Assembly: GCF_000426925.1 (NCBI RefSeq)
Contig: NZ_KE384683.1
Location: forward strand, 8,506-47,918
Length of the DNA: 39,413 nt
Source of the DNA: Dolichospermum circinale AWQC310F
Lineage (GTDB): Bacteria > Cyanobacteriota > Cyanobacteriia > Cyanobacteriales > Nostocaceae
Reading direction: 5' to 3'
Position 1 is the first letter of the stretch, and each line of letters opens with the position of its first letter. Below the pieces are notes generated by a model. That model worked only from the letters and a program-made list of their open reading frames with translations. It was not told where the DNA came from and did not search any database. The position numbers and the translations under genes are program-made. This document shows positions 1 to 9,457 of this stretch, piece by piece.

Positions 1-8
1 ATAACATT

Positions 9-545
9 GTGATTGCTATTTATCCTGGTAGTTTTGATCCCATCACCTTGGGACACTTAGATCTAATTCAGCGTAGTAGTCGCCTGTTTGAACAGGTGAT
101 AGTTGCCGTTCTTCGCAATCCAAATAAGATACCATTATTTACAGTCGAGCAAAGATTAGAACAAATTCGTATAGCTACAAAACATTTATCAAATGTAGGA
201 GTAGACAGTTTTGATGGTTTGACTGTAGAATATGCTCAAATGCAACAAGCACAAATTTTGTTGCGGGGGTTAAGAGCGGTATCTGATTTTGAAATTGAGC
301 TACAAATGGCTCATACTAATAAAACACTGTCTACTCAGATTGAGACAGTTTTTCTAGCGACATCAAATGAGTATAGTTTTTTAAGTAGTAGTGTGGTAAG
401 AGAGATTGCCAGGTTTGGTGGCTCTGTTGATCATCTTGTTCCGTCACACGTTGCCCGAGATATATACAAATGCTACAATCAAGTTCAATCTCTGCCCATG
501 AGTCCAACCAAAACGGAAAAAATCCTACCCCACGAGAGTACGTAA
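9..545 (+). CDS. coaD: Phosphopantetheine adenylyltransferase
   Basis: Transfers AMP from ATP to 4'-phosphopantetheine to form dephospho-CoA, the penultimate step of coenzyme A synthesis, in the cytosol. The 178-residue product opens with the nucleotidyltransferase signature [14 protein letters not shown], containing the T-x-G-H motif at residues 13-16. It also has the LLRGLR segment and the late SSSVVREIA motif of the family. Bacterial CoaD is usually about 160 residues; here roughly 15 extra C-terminal residues form a polar tail. The start is GTG at 9, directly before the conserved MIAIYPGS, and no alternative is needed. The last 76 nt overlap the next gene in another frame, so the two are probably co-transcribed. 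The identification is secure. Confidence 0.95.
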   Translation: MIAIYPGSFDPITLGHLDLIQRSSRLFEQVIVAVLRNPNKIPLFTVEQRLEQIRIATKHLSNVGVDSFDGLTVEYAQMQQAQILLRGLRAVSDFEIELQMAHTNKTLSTQIETVFLATSNEYSFLSSSVVREIARFGGSVDHLVPSHVARDIYKCYNQVQSLPMSPTKTEKILPHEST

Positions 546-1195
546 AGGCAATCCCTGAAGACGGGAATCCACTGCCAACACCAGGGGTAGATATTCAGCA
601 AGAACTCAACCGCTTAGAGGACATAATTCTCTCTAGCATGAGGATTCCTTTAACGGGACGTACCCTAGTAGATGAAGATAAATTACTCGAACAACTTGAT
701 TTTATCCGCATATCTTTGCCGGCGGTTTTCCAGGAAGCATTAGATATTTTGGCACAAAAGGATGAAATTCTCCTAGAAGCCGAAGAATATGGACAACAGG
801 TTGTAGACGTAGCCCAAGCCAAAAGGGCGCAAATTTTGGCTGAAAGTGATATTATCAGGCAAGCACAACGGGAAGCTGACCAACTGCGGCGACAGGTCCA
901 GCAAGATTGTGAAGCGATGATGCAAGAAACTATCGCAGAGGTTGAGCGTAAGCGTCGCGCTTGTCAGCAAGAGTTAGAAGAAATGCGCCAAACTGCAATT
1001 ACTCAAGCTCAAGAGATTGAAGATGGTGCTGATAAATACGCTGATCATGTTTTGAGTAATATGGAACAGGATATTCAAGAAATGTTACAAATTATTACTA
1101 ATGGTCGTAAACAATTACGTGGGGATAATCCACAGCGGACTGCCAATAATTCTCATAATTCTAAAAAGAGCTTTCCTAAGTCAATAACAAAATAA
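470..1195 (+). CDS. Coiled-coil protein, DivIVA / ATP-synthase-B-like
   Basis: The 241-residue product is mostly one long charged helix. Residues about 40-75 carry an aliphatic segment, and residues about 80-210 are rich in E, Q, A and R with heptad spacing, as in DivIVA and F-type ATPase subunit B. The tail is basic and polar, rich in N, K and S. There is no signal peptide or membrane span. Proteins of this appearance lie behind coaD in filamentous cyanobacteria as far as I recall, but I know no proven function; a scaffolding or division-site role is only an inference from the shape. The ATG at 470 lies inside coaD, and I see no later in-frame ATG before the conserved helix, so a real 76-nt overlap is likely, implying translational coupling. 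Confidence 0.75.
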   Translation: MLQSSSISAHESNQNGKNPTPREYVKAIPEDGNPLPTPGVDIQQELNRLEDIILSSMRIPLTGRTLVDEDKLLEQLDFIRISLPAVFQEALDILAQKDEILLEAEEYGQQVVDVAQAKRAQILAESDIIRQAQREADQLRRQVQQDCEAMMQETIAEVERKRRACQQELEEMRQTAITQAQEIEDGADKYADHVLSNMEQDIQEMLQIITNGRKQLRGDNPQRTANNSHNSKKSFPKSITK

Positions 1196-1362
1196 ACAAA
1201 ACTAATCTGTTAGACACCTAAATTGTATAATCTTAAAATTGTTAAATGTCGTGGGGTAGGTTAATCAACAGTAAACTAAAAGCCAACAATTATGAACAAT
1301 TGCTCATATTAACAATTGGTCACATTTAAGTAGGTTGGCGTGAAAAATTGTCGTTATGACAA

Positions 1363-1395
1363 GGGAACTCTTAACTGGGAACTCTTAACTGGGAA
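1363..1395. repeat. 14-bp tandem repeat (2.4 copies)
   Basis: The unit GGGAACTCTTAACT occurs at 1363-1376 and 1377-1390, followed by a partial third copy. It lies in the gene-free stretch 1196-1456, which is AT-rich and contains several AACAATT/AATTGTT half-palindromes. I see no gene there. Confidence 0.8.
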
Positions 1396-1456
1396 GAGGT
1401 TTTGGGCAACTTTACTTTTCGTTACGTATGTCGTTTTTTTCCGTTCACCTACTTAG

Positions 1457-1646
1457 TTGCTTGAAAGATTGTTTCAATGTGATAACTGTGGTTTTGAGTG
1501 TGATAGAGATGTCAATGCTGCGATTAATTTAGAAAAAGAAGCGGTCAGATTGACCATTGACCGTGGTAGAGACGTTCCATGGAAAGTCTCTACATAGTAC
1601 CGACACTTCTACAATGAAGCAGGAAGAAAAAACTGGCTATTGTTAG
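1457..1646 (+). pseudogene. IS200/IS605-family TnpB remnant (zinc-ribbon end)
   Basis: Reading from 1457 gives LLERLFQCDNCGFECDRDVN followed by AAINL, ending at a TAG at about 1592. This is the C-terminal zinc ribbon plus the DRDxNAAxNL motif of TnpB (OrfB), the RNA-guided nuclease ancestor carried by IS605-type elements. Two zinc-ligand cysteines (CDNC) and the one before DRD are visible; the RuvC-like body and the N-terminus are gone, with a stop directly upstream. A second piece in another frame, 1602-1646, reads DTSTMKQEE and resembles the extreme C-terminus of cyanobacterial TnpB, so the relic has at least one internal frameshift. No tnpA is present. The assignment rests on a short but very characteristic motif. 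Confidence 0.8.
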
Positions 1647-1696
1647 CATCAGTTAGCTTTTTTGGATCGGATCTGACAACTATCACTAAATATCAA

Positions 1697-2563
1697 ATGG
1701 TAGATCGGATAAATGATATCGCTTGGCAAGCTCACCGGGGAAGCGTTGCGGCGATTATTCAAGTCTTGAATGAAAGACTAATTATATCTGGTGTGAGAAC
1801 TAGAGCAATTTTTGCCGCTGGTGTGTTGCAAATTTTGTGTGAAGCGGCTACGGTGGAGCAACTTGAGCAATCTACCTTAGTCCCAAAAATCCAACAAATT
1901 TTGGAGTCAATTGCACCGCGTCACATTCGCCGAGTTTATATCAATAGTCGAATTGTACGAGAAGAACAATTACTATGGTTAGAGGAAATTCACCGTGATG
2001 CCAATCATCAATTTATATGGTCACAGGAACTTATATTGTCGCAACCAAATTTCTGGAAGCGGCTAATTCGAGATTTAAGGAAAACTGATGCCAAATCCAG
2101 AAAACCTATTTTAACTCAACCCCAATCTCTACTTAAAAATCAGGAGCAAGGGAAAATTTCAGTCAACACTGGGGTAATAGCAGTTTCTGGTTTATGTTCA
2201 CTAATTTTACTGGCTTGGTTGGATTTTCGCTTAGGTAATACACTAAAAAGTTTGTTAATATTCACAGGTTCTCAATCTTCCCAAACAGCAAATCAAAGAT
2301 CCTCTAGCCAAAGTCTTTTAACACTATCTGATGATCCATTTGCCGCTTCTGTACGACTGGCTAACCGGGCTAGTGTTGCTAGTAGAACAGCTATCACCTC
2401 AACTCAGTGGTTGGAGTTGGCTGCTACTTGGCAACGAGCTTCTGATTTAATGAGTCAGGTTTCACCTAGCCACAGCCGCTATCAAGAAGCACAAATTAGA
2501 ACTAAATTATACAAGAAGTTTAGTCAGGTTGCCCAGAAAAAAGCTGAGAAAAGTGAGTTGTGA
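1697..2563 (+). CDS. Conserved hypothetical protein with one membrane span
   Basis: I do not recognise a characterised family. From the ATG at 1697 (VDRINDIAWQAH follows) the product is 288 residues. An N-terminal soluble part of about 150 residues looks helical. One hydrophobic span at about 159-177 (GVIAVSGLCSLILLAWLDF) is followed by a serine/glutamine-rich linker. The C-terminal region, about 60 residues (DDPFAASVRLANRAS...), has short repeats like a TPR half-helix. The frame is open further back to a TTG at 1640, but that extension is built from the TnpB relic and is not expected to be coding. A membrane-tethered scaffold is a guess only. Confidence 0.65.
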   Translation: MVDRINDIAWQAHRGSVAAIIQVLNERLIISGVRTRAIFAAGVLQILCEAATVEQLEQSTLVPKIQQILESIAPRHIRRVYINSRIVREEQLLWLEEIHRDANHQFIWSQELILSQPNFWKRLIRDLRKTDAKSRKPILTQPQSLLKNQEQGKISVNTGVIAVSGLCSLILLAWLDFRLGNTLKSLLIFTGSQSSQTANQRSSSQSLLTLSDDPFAASVRLANRASVASRTAITSTQWLELAATWQRASDLMSQVSPSHSRYQEAQIRTKLYKKFSQVAQKKAEKSEL

Positions 2564-2570
2564 GCAGGTT

Positions 2571-2605
2571 CAGATTTCAGATTTCAGATTTCAGATTTCA
2601 GATTT
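2571..2605. repeat. Heptanucleotide tandem repeat (CAGATTT)x5
   Basis: Five perfect copies of CAGATTT run from 2571 to 2605, immediately after the stop of the preceding gene and before the 3' end of nadA. Short tandemly repeated heptamers (STRR) are a known hallmark of heterocystous cyanobacterial genomes. They may change copy number by slippage. Confidence 0.9.
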
Positions 2606-2617
2606 CTGGAATTTTCA

Positions 2618-3583
2618 CTATTTACTCATTTCTAACATCCGTGCCATGGGTCGCAACGCGGCTAGGCGGATTTCTTCTGACATAGTAATTTCTGGAGTGC
2701 GATTTTTCATGGCTAAATACAGTTTTTCTAGGGTATTTAACCGCATAAATGGACATTCGTTACAGTTGCAATCATTCTGTGGAGGTGCGGGAATAAATTT
2801 TTTCTCAGGTGCTAGTTTTTGCATCTGGTGAATGATTCCCGGCTCTGTAGCCACGATAAATTCTTGGCTAGGGCTGGTTTGACAATAATTGAGTAAAGCG
2901 GCTGTAGAGCCAATAAAGCTGGCGTGACGTAAGACGCTAGTTTCACATTCGGGGTGAGCGATCGCTTCTGCTTGAGGATGTGTAATTTTTAACTCCACTA
3001 TTTTCTTTTCTGAAAAAGTTTCATGGACAATACAACTACCTTGCCATAGAAGCATTTCCCGTCCAGTTTGTTCGATTACATACCGTCCCAAGTTTCGATC
3101 TGGGGCGAAAATAATTGGCTGTTGGGGGGGTATTTGCTGGACAATTTTCACAGCGTTGGCACTAGTGCAGATAATATCGCTCATGGCTTTGATTTCAGCC
3201 GAGCAGTTAATATAGGAAATAACTAAATGGTCAGGGTGTGCGGCCTTGAAAGCTGCAAACTCTTGAGGAGGACAACTATCTGCTAAAGAACAACCTGCAT
3301 TGATATCTGGTAACAGTACCAATTTATCAGGATTGAGGATTTTGGCGGTTTCCGCCATGAAGTGAACACCAGCAAAAACAATAACATCTGCTTGAGTATT
3401 TGCCGCAGCCTTGGCTAATTGCAAGGAGTCACCAATAAAGTCGGCAATGTCTTGAATATCAGGGTTTTGGTAGTAGTGGGCTAATATTACCGCATTCAGT
3501 TCTGTTTTGAGATCCTCAATGGCAGTAAATAAATCTAATGGTAGATTATCTGATTTCGGTTGAGTAAGTGTAGTTGTAAACAC
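2618..3583 (-). CDS. nadA: Quinolinate synthase A
   Basis: Condenses iminoaspartate with dihydroxyacetone phosphate to quinolinate, the de novo entry to NAD, using a [4Fe-4S] cluster. The 321-residue product has [19 protein letters not shown] near residue 35-52, which is the substrate-binding HxxYxxxxIQ segment. It also has [11 protein letters not shown] and the cluster cysteines in YINCSAE (C127), HPECETS (C213) and the CNCNECPFM motif (C272/C274/C277). Length and order fit the family well. The ATG at 3583 is followed by a typical variable N-terminus. It converges with the upstream unknown gene and diverges from the metallophosphoesterase, so it is probably monocistronic. Confidence 0.96.
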   Translation of the reverse strand: MFTTTLTQPKSDNLPLDLFTAIEDLKTELNAVILAHYYQNPDIQDIADFIGDSLQLAKAAANTQADVIVFAGVHFMAETAKILNPDKLVLLPDINAGCSLADSCPPQEFAAFKAAHPDHLVISYINCSAEIKAMSDIICTSANAVKIVQQIPPQQPIIFAPDRNLGRYVIEQTGREMLLWQGSCIVHETFSEKKIVELKITHPQAEAIAHPECETSVLRHASFIGSTAALLNYCQTSPSQEFIVATEPGIIHQMQKLAPEKKFIPAPPQNDCNCNECPFMRLNTLEKLYLAMKNRTPEITMSEEIRLAALRPMARMLEMSK

Positions 3584-3734
3584 AATTAAAAACTGTTGTT
3601 TTAGAGAATGAGATGACCTTGTGGATTAAATTATAGTAGTTTTTACCAAAAATAGGGGATGATTGATATTAGCAATTTATGCCCAAATCCGGTGGAGTTT
3701 CCTATCCTGGAGATATACGGCTTTTTAAAGTGGC

Positions 3735-4646
3735 ATGACCAGTCAGAAAACTCAATCAAAACCTGTGAAAATTGCTGTAGTTGGGGATATTCACGACCAA
3801 TGGGACGTAGAAGATGGTATGGCACTTAAACATCTTGGTGTGGACTTAGTGCTGTTTGTTGGCGATTTCGGGAATGAATCAGTAGAAGTGGTAAAAACGA
3901 TCGCTTCCCTAGATATTCCCAAAGCAGCGGTAATGGGCAACCATGACGCCTGGTACTCGGCTACTGAATGGGGACGCAAAAAATGTCCTTATGACCGCAC
4001 CAAGGAAGACTGGGTACAGAAACAGTTAGATTTATTAGGGGCTGTCCAAGTCGGTTATAGTAAGTTGGATTTCCCGCAGTGGAATTTAACCGTGGTGGGT
4101 GGTCGTCCTTTTACCTGGGGTGGACCTGAATGGAGATTTGCGGAAATCTGTCAAGAACGTTATGGTGTTTCGAGTTTAGATGATTCCGCAGATAAAATTG
4201 TCAATGCAGTAAAAAATGCTAATTGCGACAATATTATTTTTTTAGGACACAATGGACCTAGTGGTTTAGGCGATCGCGCTGAGGACCCTTGTGGCAAAGA
4301 TTGGCACCCCATTGGCGGTGATTTTGGTGATCCTGATTTAGCAGCAGCTATTTCTCAAACTCTCAACATGAACAAAACTGTTTCTTTAGTTGCTTTTGGT
4401 CATATGCACCGGACTTTGCGCCATACTAAGAAACTAGAAAGGAAAGCTGTATTTAAAAGCCCAGAAGGGACTATTTACTTAAATGCTGCTAATGTCCCCA
4501 GAATTGTCCAGGAAAACGGCGTAAAATTACGGAATTTCTCCCTGGTCTTTTTAGATGGGGGTATGGTGACAAAAGTTGCTCTAGTTTGGGTGGGTAAGGA
4601 CTACCAGGTGGCTGCTGAGGAAATTTTTTATAATTCTTTGGTTTGA
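3735..4646 (+). CDS. Calcineurin-like metallophosphoesterase (TIGR04168-like)
   Basis: The 303-residue product carries the full set of metallophosphoesterase metal-binding blocks: GDIHD at residues 17-21, GDFGNE near 43-48, GNHDAW near 67-72, a single conserved histidine in FLGHNGPSG, and GHMHR near 220. The DIH...GDF...GNHD...GHxH order predicts a dinuclear metal hydrolase acting on phosphoesters. I recall it as the cyanobacterial/plastid TIGR04168 group, whose substrate is unknown. There is no signal peptide, so it is cytosolic. It diverges from nadA across about 150 bp and is followed by tRNA-Ser. The fold is certain; the substrate is not. Confidence 0.88.
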   Translation: MTSQKTQSKPVKIAVVGDIHDQWDVEDGMALKHLGVDLVLFVGDFGNESVEVVKTIASLDIPKAAVMGNHDAWYSATEWGRKKCPYDRTKEDWVQKQLDLLGAVQVGYSKLDFPQWNLTVVGGRPFTWGGPEWRFAEICQERYGVSSLDDSADKIVNAVKNANCDNIIFLGHNGPSGLGDRAEDPCGKDWHPIGGDFGDPDLAAAISQTLNMNKTVSLVAFGHMHRTLRHTKKLERKAVFKSPEGTIYLNAANVPRIVQENGVKLRNFSLVFLDGGMVTKVALVWVGKDYQVAAEEIFYNSLV

Positions 4647-4722
4647 TAGCTGCCAATTCTTTAATTATATGTTATGATTTTATTTGTCAGTTTTGATTTT
4701 CTACAATTCTGGCAAATAATCT

Positions 4723-4807
4723 GGAGAGGTGGCAGAGTGGTCGATTGCGCCTGACTTGAAATCAGGTGAAGTGAAAGCTTCCGGGAGTTCGAATCTCCCC
4801 CTCTCCG
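4723..4807 (+). tRNA. tRNA-Ser (anticodon UGA)
   Basis: An 85-nt class II cloverleaf. The acceptor stem GGAGAGG (4723-4729) pairs with CCTCTCC (4800-4806), and the discriminator is G4807, as serine tRNAs require. The anticodon stem CCTGA/TCAGG encloses loop CTTGAAA with anticodon TGA at 4757-4759. There is a long variable arm (GTGAAGTGAAAGCTTCC area) and a T arm with GTTCGAATC. The 3' CCA is not encoded. A TACAAT -10-like hexamer at 4702-4707 lies 15 nt upstream, with no good -35. Confidence 0.97.
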
Positions 4808-4893
4808 TTGAATTGATTTTTTTCTCGCATTGACAGTTGACAATTTTTAATTATCAATTACAGCACGTTCGGCTTGAGTAAGGTACACCATTG

Positions 4894-4910
4894 GCGGGCA
4901 AGATGCCCGC
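4894..4910. repeat. Dispersed palindrome GCGGGCA-N3-TGCCCGC
   Basis: A perfect 7-bp GC-rich stem with loop AGA sits between tRNA-Ser and the 3' end of purF. Sequences of this kind are iterated between genes in Nostocales genomes. It could also serve as a terminator-like barrier between the convergent units, but no T-run follows. Confidence 0.6.
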
Positions 4911-4954
4911 ACCACACTGGCTAGAATTTAAGTTACAGTTTCAAACCCAATTTT

Positions 4955-6445
4955 CTAAACTACAACCTTTTCTAAAATCAATTTAGAACGCTTTACTTGT
5001 TCAGGAATAGCAACGGGATAATTACCAGTAAAACAAGCAGAACAAAAACTATTAGTATCTTCTCTGGTGGTTTCTAACATTCCTTCCCAACTCAAATAAG
5101 CCAGACTATCAACTTGTAATTGTTTGGCTATTTCCGCTACTGATTTTGTCGCAGCAATTAATTGATCTTGAGTATCAGTATCAATACCATAAAAACAAGG
5201 GTGTGTGACAGGAGGAGAGGAAATTCTCATGTGAACTTCCGCCGCACCAGCATCACGTAAAGCCTGGACTAGTTTACGGCTAGTAGTTCCCCGAACAATG
5301 GAATCATCAATAATTACTACTCGCTTACCGAATAACACATCTTTGAGGGGGTTAAGTTTCATGCGGATACCTGATTCTCGCATGGCTTGGGTAGGCTGAA
5401 TAAAGGTGCGGCCGACGTAGCGATTTTTAATCAGTCCCTCACCATAGGCTATACCGGAAGCTTGGGAAAAGCCAATGGCCGCAGGTATACCAGAATCAGG
5501 GACACCAAAGACTAAATCGGCTTCTATGGGGGATTCTGCTGCCATTTTCCGTCCTAATCGCATTCGATAACTGTATAAAGTTTCATTGTGCATGAGGCTA
5601 TCAGGACGGGCAAAATAAATCATTTCAAAGATACAAAGTTTACGTTCTGACTGTTGATGCCACTGAAATGATTCTAAGCCATTTTCAGTGATCCATACTA
5701 ATTCTCCAGGGGCGACATCACGCAGATATTCCGCACCGATAATATCTAAACCGCAAGTTTCGGAAGCGAGAACGTAACGGACGGGGTTACTATCTAAAGT
5801 ACCAATTACTAAGGGACGAATCCCGTTAGGATCACGGACTCCCATCACACCTACGGGTGTAGCAATAGTTAGGCTAAATGCACCTTGACAACGATGAAAG
5901 GCACTCATGGCCGCTGTTACCCAATCTGCACCAGCATTAACTTCTTGAGCGATCGCATAAGCAATCATTTCTGAGTCCGTGGTTGTTACCAATTTAAACT
6001 TATCTTTGACCAACTCAGAACCCAGTTGGAGGGTATTGACTAAATTACCATTATGTGCTAGTGCTAACAAACCCAAACGAGTTTCCACCACAGCCGGTTG
6101 GGCGTTAACTTTGCGACTAGAACCAGTAGTAGAATAACGGGTATGACCAACTGCCATATTACCGGGTAATTGCTCTAGAATAGTCTCATTGAAGACTTGA
6201 GATACCAGTCCCATATCCTTGTGTTGGTGAACGCGCGAACCCTCAAATGTAGCAATACCAGCAGATTCTTGACCCCGATGCTGGAGAGCGTATAGTCCGA
6301 AGTATGTTAATTTAGCAACATCTTGTTCTGGGGCATAAATGCCAAAAATACCACAAGCTTCTTCGGGCTTGTCACTAGTATTTTCATGACTGTTGATTGA
6401 TTTATCGAGGTATTCATCCGCAATTACGGAATTAACGAGAATCAT
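4955..6445 (-). CDS. purF: Amidophosphoribosyltransferase
   Basis: First committed step of purine synthesis: moves glutamine-derived ammonia to PRPP to make 5-phosphoribosylamine. I place the start at the ATG at 6445 (MILVNSVIADEY), giving 496 residues; the frame is open to 6499, but the extra 18 residues are not family-like. A propeptide of about 30 residues precedes the catalytic Cys31 in ACGIFGIYAP, which must be exposed by cleavage. The Ntn glutaminase motifs GHTRYSTTGS and AHNGNL follow. The C-terminal PRTase half has the PRPP loop VVIIDDSIVRGTTSRK. Cysteines in KLCIFE, HPCFYG and FCSACF mark the Bacillus-type [4Fe-4S] form. It lies 212 bp behind purL on the same strand, so a purL-purF transcript is likely. 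Confidence 0.95.
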   Translation of the reverse strand: MILVNSVIADEYLDKSINSHENTSDKPEEACGIFGIYAPEQDVAKLTYFGLYALQHRGQESAGIATFEGSRVHQHKDMGLVSQVFNETILEQLPGNMAVGHTRYSTTGSSRKVNAQPAVVETRLGLLALAHNGNLVNTLQLGSELVKDKFKLVTTTDSEMIAYAIAQEVNAGADWVTAAMSAFHRCQGAFSLTIATPVGVMGVRDPNGIRPLVIGTLDSNPVRYVLASETCGLDIIGAEYLRDVAPGELVWITENGLESFQWHQQSERKLCIFEMIYFARPDSLMHNETLYSYRMRLGRKMAAESPIEADLVFGVPDSGIPAAIGFSQASGIAYGEGLIKNRYVGRTFIQPTQAMRESGIRMKLNPLKDVLFGKRVVIIDDSIVRGTTSRKLVQALRDAGAAEVHMRISSPPVTHPCFYGIDTDTQDQLIAATKSVAEIAKQLQVDSLAYLSWEGMLETTREDTNSFCSACFTGNYPVAIPEQVKRSKLILEKVVV

Positions 6446-6657
6446 GCTGGTATTACTCCTGGTGGGGTGTCGAGTCACTGGGGATTGGAAATTACTCACA
6501 AGAGCGCAGGGGAGAGGGGGAAAATTAAGAACTATTACCCATTACCTTTTGCTTCTTAACAAATCGTTAACCATCCATTAAAACAGTACCTTAAATTGGT
6601 GAAGGATCAAGTATGAATTGTAAATTTTTATGTTCAAACCTTAATTTTTGATCTGGT

Positions 6658-9042
6658 CTAAGTGTTATTCTGAATTGCCAGACGTTTAGAGATTGCTCCA
6701 TAATAGCGATCGCGCATATCTTCAATACTAACCTGGACTAACTTATGGTTATCTGCGGTTAAAATCTGCAAATTGCCAGAATTAACTACTTTACCGATTT
6801 TTTGCCAATATTCCCCCAAATGCTCCTCTAAATAAGATTCCCAAATTTCTTGATTTTCACTATTGACAGAAACTAAAATTCTTGCTCCACCTTCACCGAA
6901 TAGGACTTCATCAAATCGTAAATCATCATTTGTCGTGATTGGGAAATTAATTTCCGCCCCCAAATTTCCAGCCAGACAACATTCCGCTATTGTAACAGCC
7001 ACACCGCCCTCAGCGACATCATGGGCAGATTTTAACCAACCACAGCGAATACCATGACGACAAGCCTGTTGTACACATCGCTCTAACTCAAAATCAACTC
7101 TAGGCGGCCTACCTGCAATTGTATGATGAATTGTCGCCAAATATTCAGAAGCGCCTAATTCGATTTTCAATTTTAGATTTTCGATTTGGGACTGAATAGG
7201 TAAACCAAGCAGGTAAATTATATCACCTATATTTTGCCAACCCTGTCCGCAAATTTTAGTCAAGTCTTCAATTAAACCCACCATACCCACAACGGGAGTT
7301 GGGTAAATTGGTTGAGGATTTCCCTCCGCGTCAAAGGTTTCATTATATAGAGAGACATTCCCCCCGGTTACCGGCGTTCCCAACTCCCGACAACCTGCAC
7401 TCAAGCCCCGACAGGCGGACGCTAATTGCCAATAACCAATGGGGTTTTCTGGACTACCAAAATTGAGGTTATCCGTCACAGCCAGGGGTTCAGCACCCAC
7501 ACAGCTAAGATTCCGGGCGGCTTCTGCTACTACTGCCTTAGCCCCTTCATAAGGATCAAGATAGACATAGCGAGAATTACAGTCTACCGTAGCCGCAACA
7601 GCAGATTTTGGATTTTGAATTTTGGATTGTGGATTTTGGATTTTTTCTAAAGGACGAAGACGAACTACAGCAGCATCAGCCCCACCTGGTAATAATACTG
7701 TGTTATTTTGAACTTGATGATCATATTGGCGATAAACCCAGCTTTTAGAAGCAATAGTAGGAGTATCTAACAAAGTCAATAAAATTTGATTCCAACTTTG
7801 CCAATTTCTGCCAATTTCAATTCCTGTCACATCACAAGCGGGTAAATTATCTTTTGTCCATTGCCAAGCTTTTTTAGCATACTCTGGTGCTTCTGTCAAT
7901 AATTCTCTTTCATATAAAGGTGTATTTTCCGCTAAAGCCTCAGCGGTAATTTCGGCGGCGATTTTCCCCTCAAACCAAATCCTGACAATGGGTTCAGCAA
8001 TTACCGTACCTGCAACTACCGCTTGCAGTCCCCAACGGTGGAAAATAGCAATTAATTCCTGTTCTCGTCCTTTTTCGGCGACAAATAACATTCTTTCTTG
8101 AGATTCCGACAGCAGATATTCATAGGGTATCATTCCTGACTCCCGCACCGGAATTTTATCTAAATCAAATTCAATACCGACACCACCTTTAGCGGCCATT
8201 TCCGAAGTTGAACAAGTGATACCCGCAGCACCCATATCCTGTGCTGCTACTACAGCACCGGTTTTAAATGCTTCTAAACAAGCTTCAATTAAGGACTTTT
8301 CTAAAAATGGATCTCCCACTTGCACCGCAGGACGATTATCCATAGACGCCTGGGTTAATTCTGCACTGGCAAAACTTGCCCCTCCCATACCATCCCGTCC
8401 GGTGGTTGAACCCACATACAGCACCGGATTTCCCACGCCTGAAGCCCCTGATTTGACAATTTCCGACGTTTCCATCAAACCCAGCGCCATGACGTTAACT
8501 AGGGGATTTCCAGAATAAGCGGGGTCAAAATACACTTCACCACCAACCGTGGGAACACCAACACAGTTACCATAATGACTTATCCCCGCTACTACACCTG
8601 TAAACAATCTTTGAGTTTTCGGATCATTCAAATCACCAAAGCGCAAAGAATTTAATAAAGCAATAGGACGCGCCCCCATTGTAAATATATCTCTTAATAT
8701 ACCACCAACTCCGGTTGCAGCGCCCTGAAATGGTTCAACAGCGGAAGGGTGGTTATGGGATTCTATTTTAAACGCTAATTGTAGTCCATCGCCAATATCC
8801 ACAACTCCGGCATTTTCACCGGGTCCTACGAGAATACGCGGTCCTGTGGTGGGAAACTGTTTGAGTAAAGGGCGGGAATTTTTATAACAGCAATGTTCAG
8901 ACCACATGACCCCGAACATACCCAGTTCGGCTTTGTTGGGGTGACGACCTAAGCGGCGGACAATTTCTGTATATTCTTCTGGTTTTATGCCTTCTGAGGC
9001 AATTTCTTGGGGAGAAAAGGGATTTTCGGAAGTGGTGGTCAT
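6658..9042 (-). CDS. purL: Phosphoribosylformylglycinamidine synthase subunit PurL
   Basis: ATP-dependent conversion of FGAR to FGAM in purine synthesis. At 794 residues this is the small-type PurL, which needs separate PurQ (glutaminase) and PurS partners; neither is in the window. Visible motifs are [15 protein letters not shown] near residue 46, [21 protein letters not shown] near 100, [15 protein letters not shown] near 270, and [10 protein letters not shown] and [10 protein letters not shown] in the second half, the usual duplicated AIRS-like architecture. Two oddities: residues about 465-479 ([14 protein letters not shown]) and about 617-627 ([11 protein letters not shown]) are encoded by degenerate short repeats and look like in-frame repeat insertions in surface loops. 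The frame is otherwise intact. Confidence 0.95.
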   Translation of the reverse strand: MTTTSENPFSPQEIASEGIKPEEYTEIVRRLGRHPNKAELGMFGVMWSEHCCYKNSRPLLKQFPTTGPRILVGPGENAGVVDIGDGLQLAFKIESHNHPSAVEPFQGAATGVGGILRDIFTMGARPIALLNSLRFGDLNDPKTQRLFTGVVAGISHYGNCVGVPTVGGEVYFDPAYSGNPLVNVMALGLMETSEIVKSGASGVGNPVLYVGSTTGRDGMGGASFASAELTQASMDNRPAVQVGDPFLEKSLIEACLEAFKTGAVVAAQDMGAAGITCSTSEMAAKGGVGIEFDLDKIPVRESGMIPYEYLLSESQERMLFVAEKGREQELIAIFHRWGLQAVVAGTVIAEPIVRIWFEGKIAAEITAEALAENTPLYERELLTEAPEYAKKAWQWTKDNLPACDVTGIEIGRNWQSWNQILLTLLDTPTIASKSWVYRQYDHQVQNNTVLLPGGADAAVVRLRPLEKIQNPQSKIQNPKSAVAATVDCNSRYVYLDPYEGAKAVVAEAARNLSCVGAEPLAVTDNLNFGSPENPIGYWQLASACRGLSAGCRELGTPVTGGNVSLYNETFDAEGNPQPIYPTPVVGMVGLIEDLTKICGQGWQNIGDIIYLLGLPIQSQIENLKLKIELGASEYLATIHHTIAGRPPRVDFELERCVQQACRHGIRCGWLKSAHDVAEGGVAVTIAECCLAGNLGAEINFPITTNDDLRFDEVLFGEGGARILVSVNSENQEIWESYLEEHLGEYWQKIGKVVNSGNLQILTADNHKLVQVSIEDMRDRYYGAISKRLAIQNNT
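7161..7190. repeat. Degenerate AATTTT/GATTTT repeat inside purL
   Basis: A run of imperfect GATTTT/AATTTT units within the purL coding sequence encodes about residues 617-627, a lysine- and isoleucine-rich insert. Confidence 0.55.
7604..7646. repeat. GATTTTG-type tandem repeat inside purL
   Basis: Six or so imperfect heptamer-like units (GATTTTG, GAATTTTG, GATTGTG, GATTTTG) lie in the purL frame and encode [14 protein letters not shown]. The same repeat type is common between genes in Nostocales; here it has expanded in frame inside an essential gene. Confidence 0.75.
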
Positions 9043-9179
9043 GGTAGTTATACACCAAAAGGACAGAGAAATATTTTATAGCAACATAACCCACAATTCA
9101 GGGCTGCTACATAAATTCTACCGGAGCTAGACATTAGACATCTGGAGTAATTAAATGTGCATAACCTGAAACTCTTGTC

Positions 9180-9201
9180 GGGACAATTCATGAATTGTGC
9201 C
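9180..9201. repeat. Palindrome ACAATTCATGAATTGT with flanks
   Basis: A perfect 16-bp palindrome at 9183-9198, extended by near-matching GGG/GCC flanks, lies in the gene-free stretch 9043-9457. The same stretch holds a small GGCT-AA-AGCC hairpin near 9266-9277 and a solo AGGACTTACGCAA-type end at 9314-9326. I see no gene in it. Confidence 0.7.
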
Positions 9202-9313
9202 TACGATAATTTTCACAAGATGTCCATTTACTTCTCTAAAAAGGGACTATGGAAACACTTATCAGGGCTAAAGCCTTGACTACAAACAAAAGACCGATAA
9301 TTTTTTGTGACAC

Positions 9314-9326
9314 TTGCGTAAGTCCT
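9314..9326. repeat. Solo MITE end (TTGCGTAAGTCCT)
   Basis: Identical to the right terminal inverted repeat of the complete element at 33406-33496. No matching left end is nearby, so this is a relic. Confidence 0.65.
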
Positions 9327-9457
9327 ACATTATAGGATAATTCTAAATATAGTTGAAAAATCAAATGGAAGTGCTATAAGGGTAGAGTGACTAATAACCA
9401 AGTTATCGGCCAAGATAAATTGGTTTATTCCCCCAATTATAAGATTTTTAAGAGTAC

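Noticed and set aside
1640-1696. TTG-started N-terminal extension of the membrane protein gene
   Set aside because: It coincides with the TnpB relic tail. The ATG at 1697 is a better start.
2529-2831. 100-aa plus-strand frame antisense to the end of nadA
   Set aside because: It starts inside the previous gene, runs through the CAGATTT tandem repeat and is otherwise the reverse of nadA codons. It has no protein-like features.
7426-7650. 74-aa plus-strand frame in purL
   Set aside because: It is a shadow of purL, ending in repeat-encoded residues ([13 protein letters not shown]). The purL frame explains the sequence.
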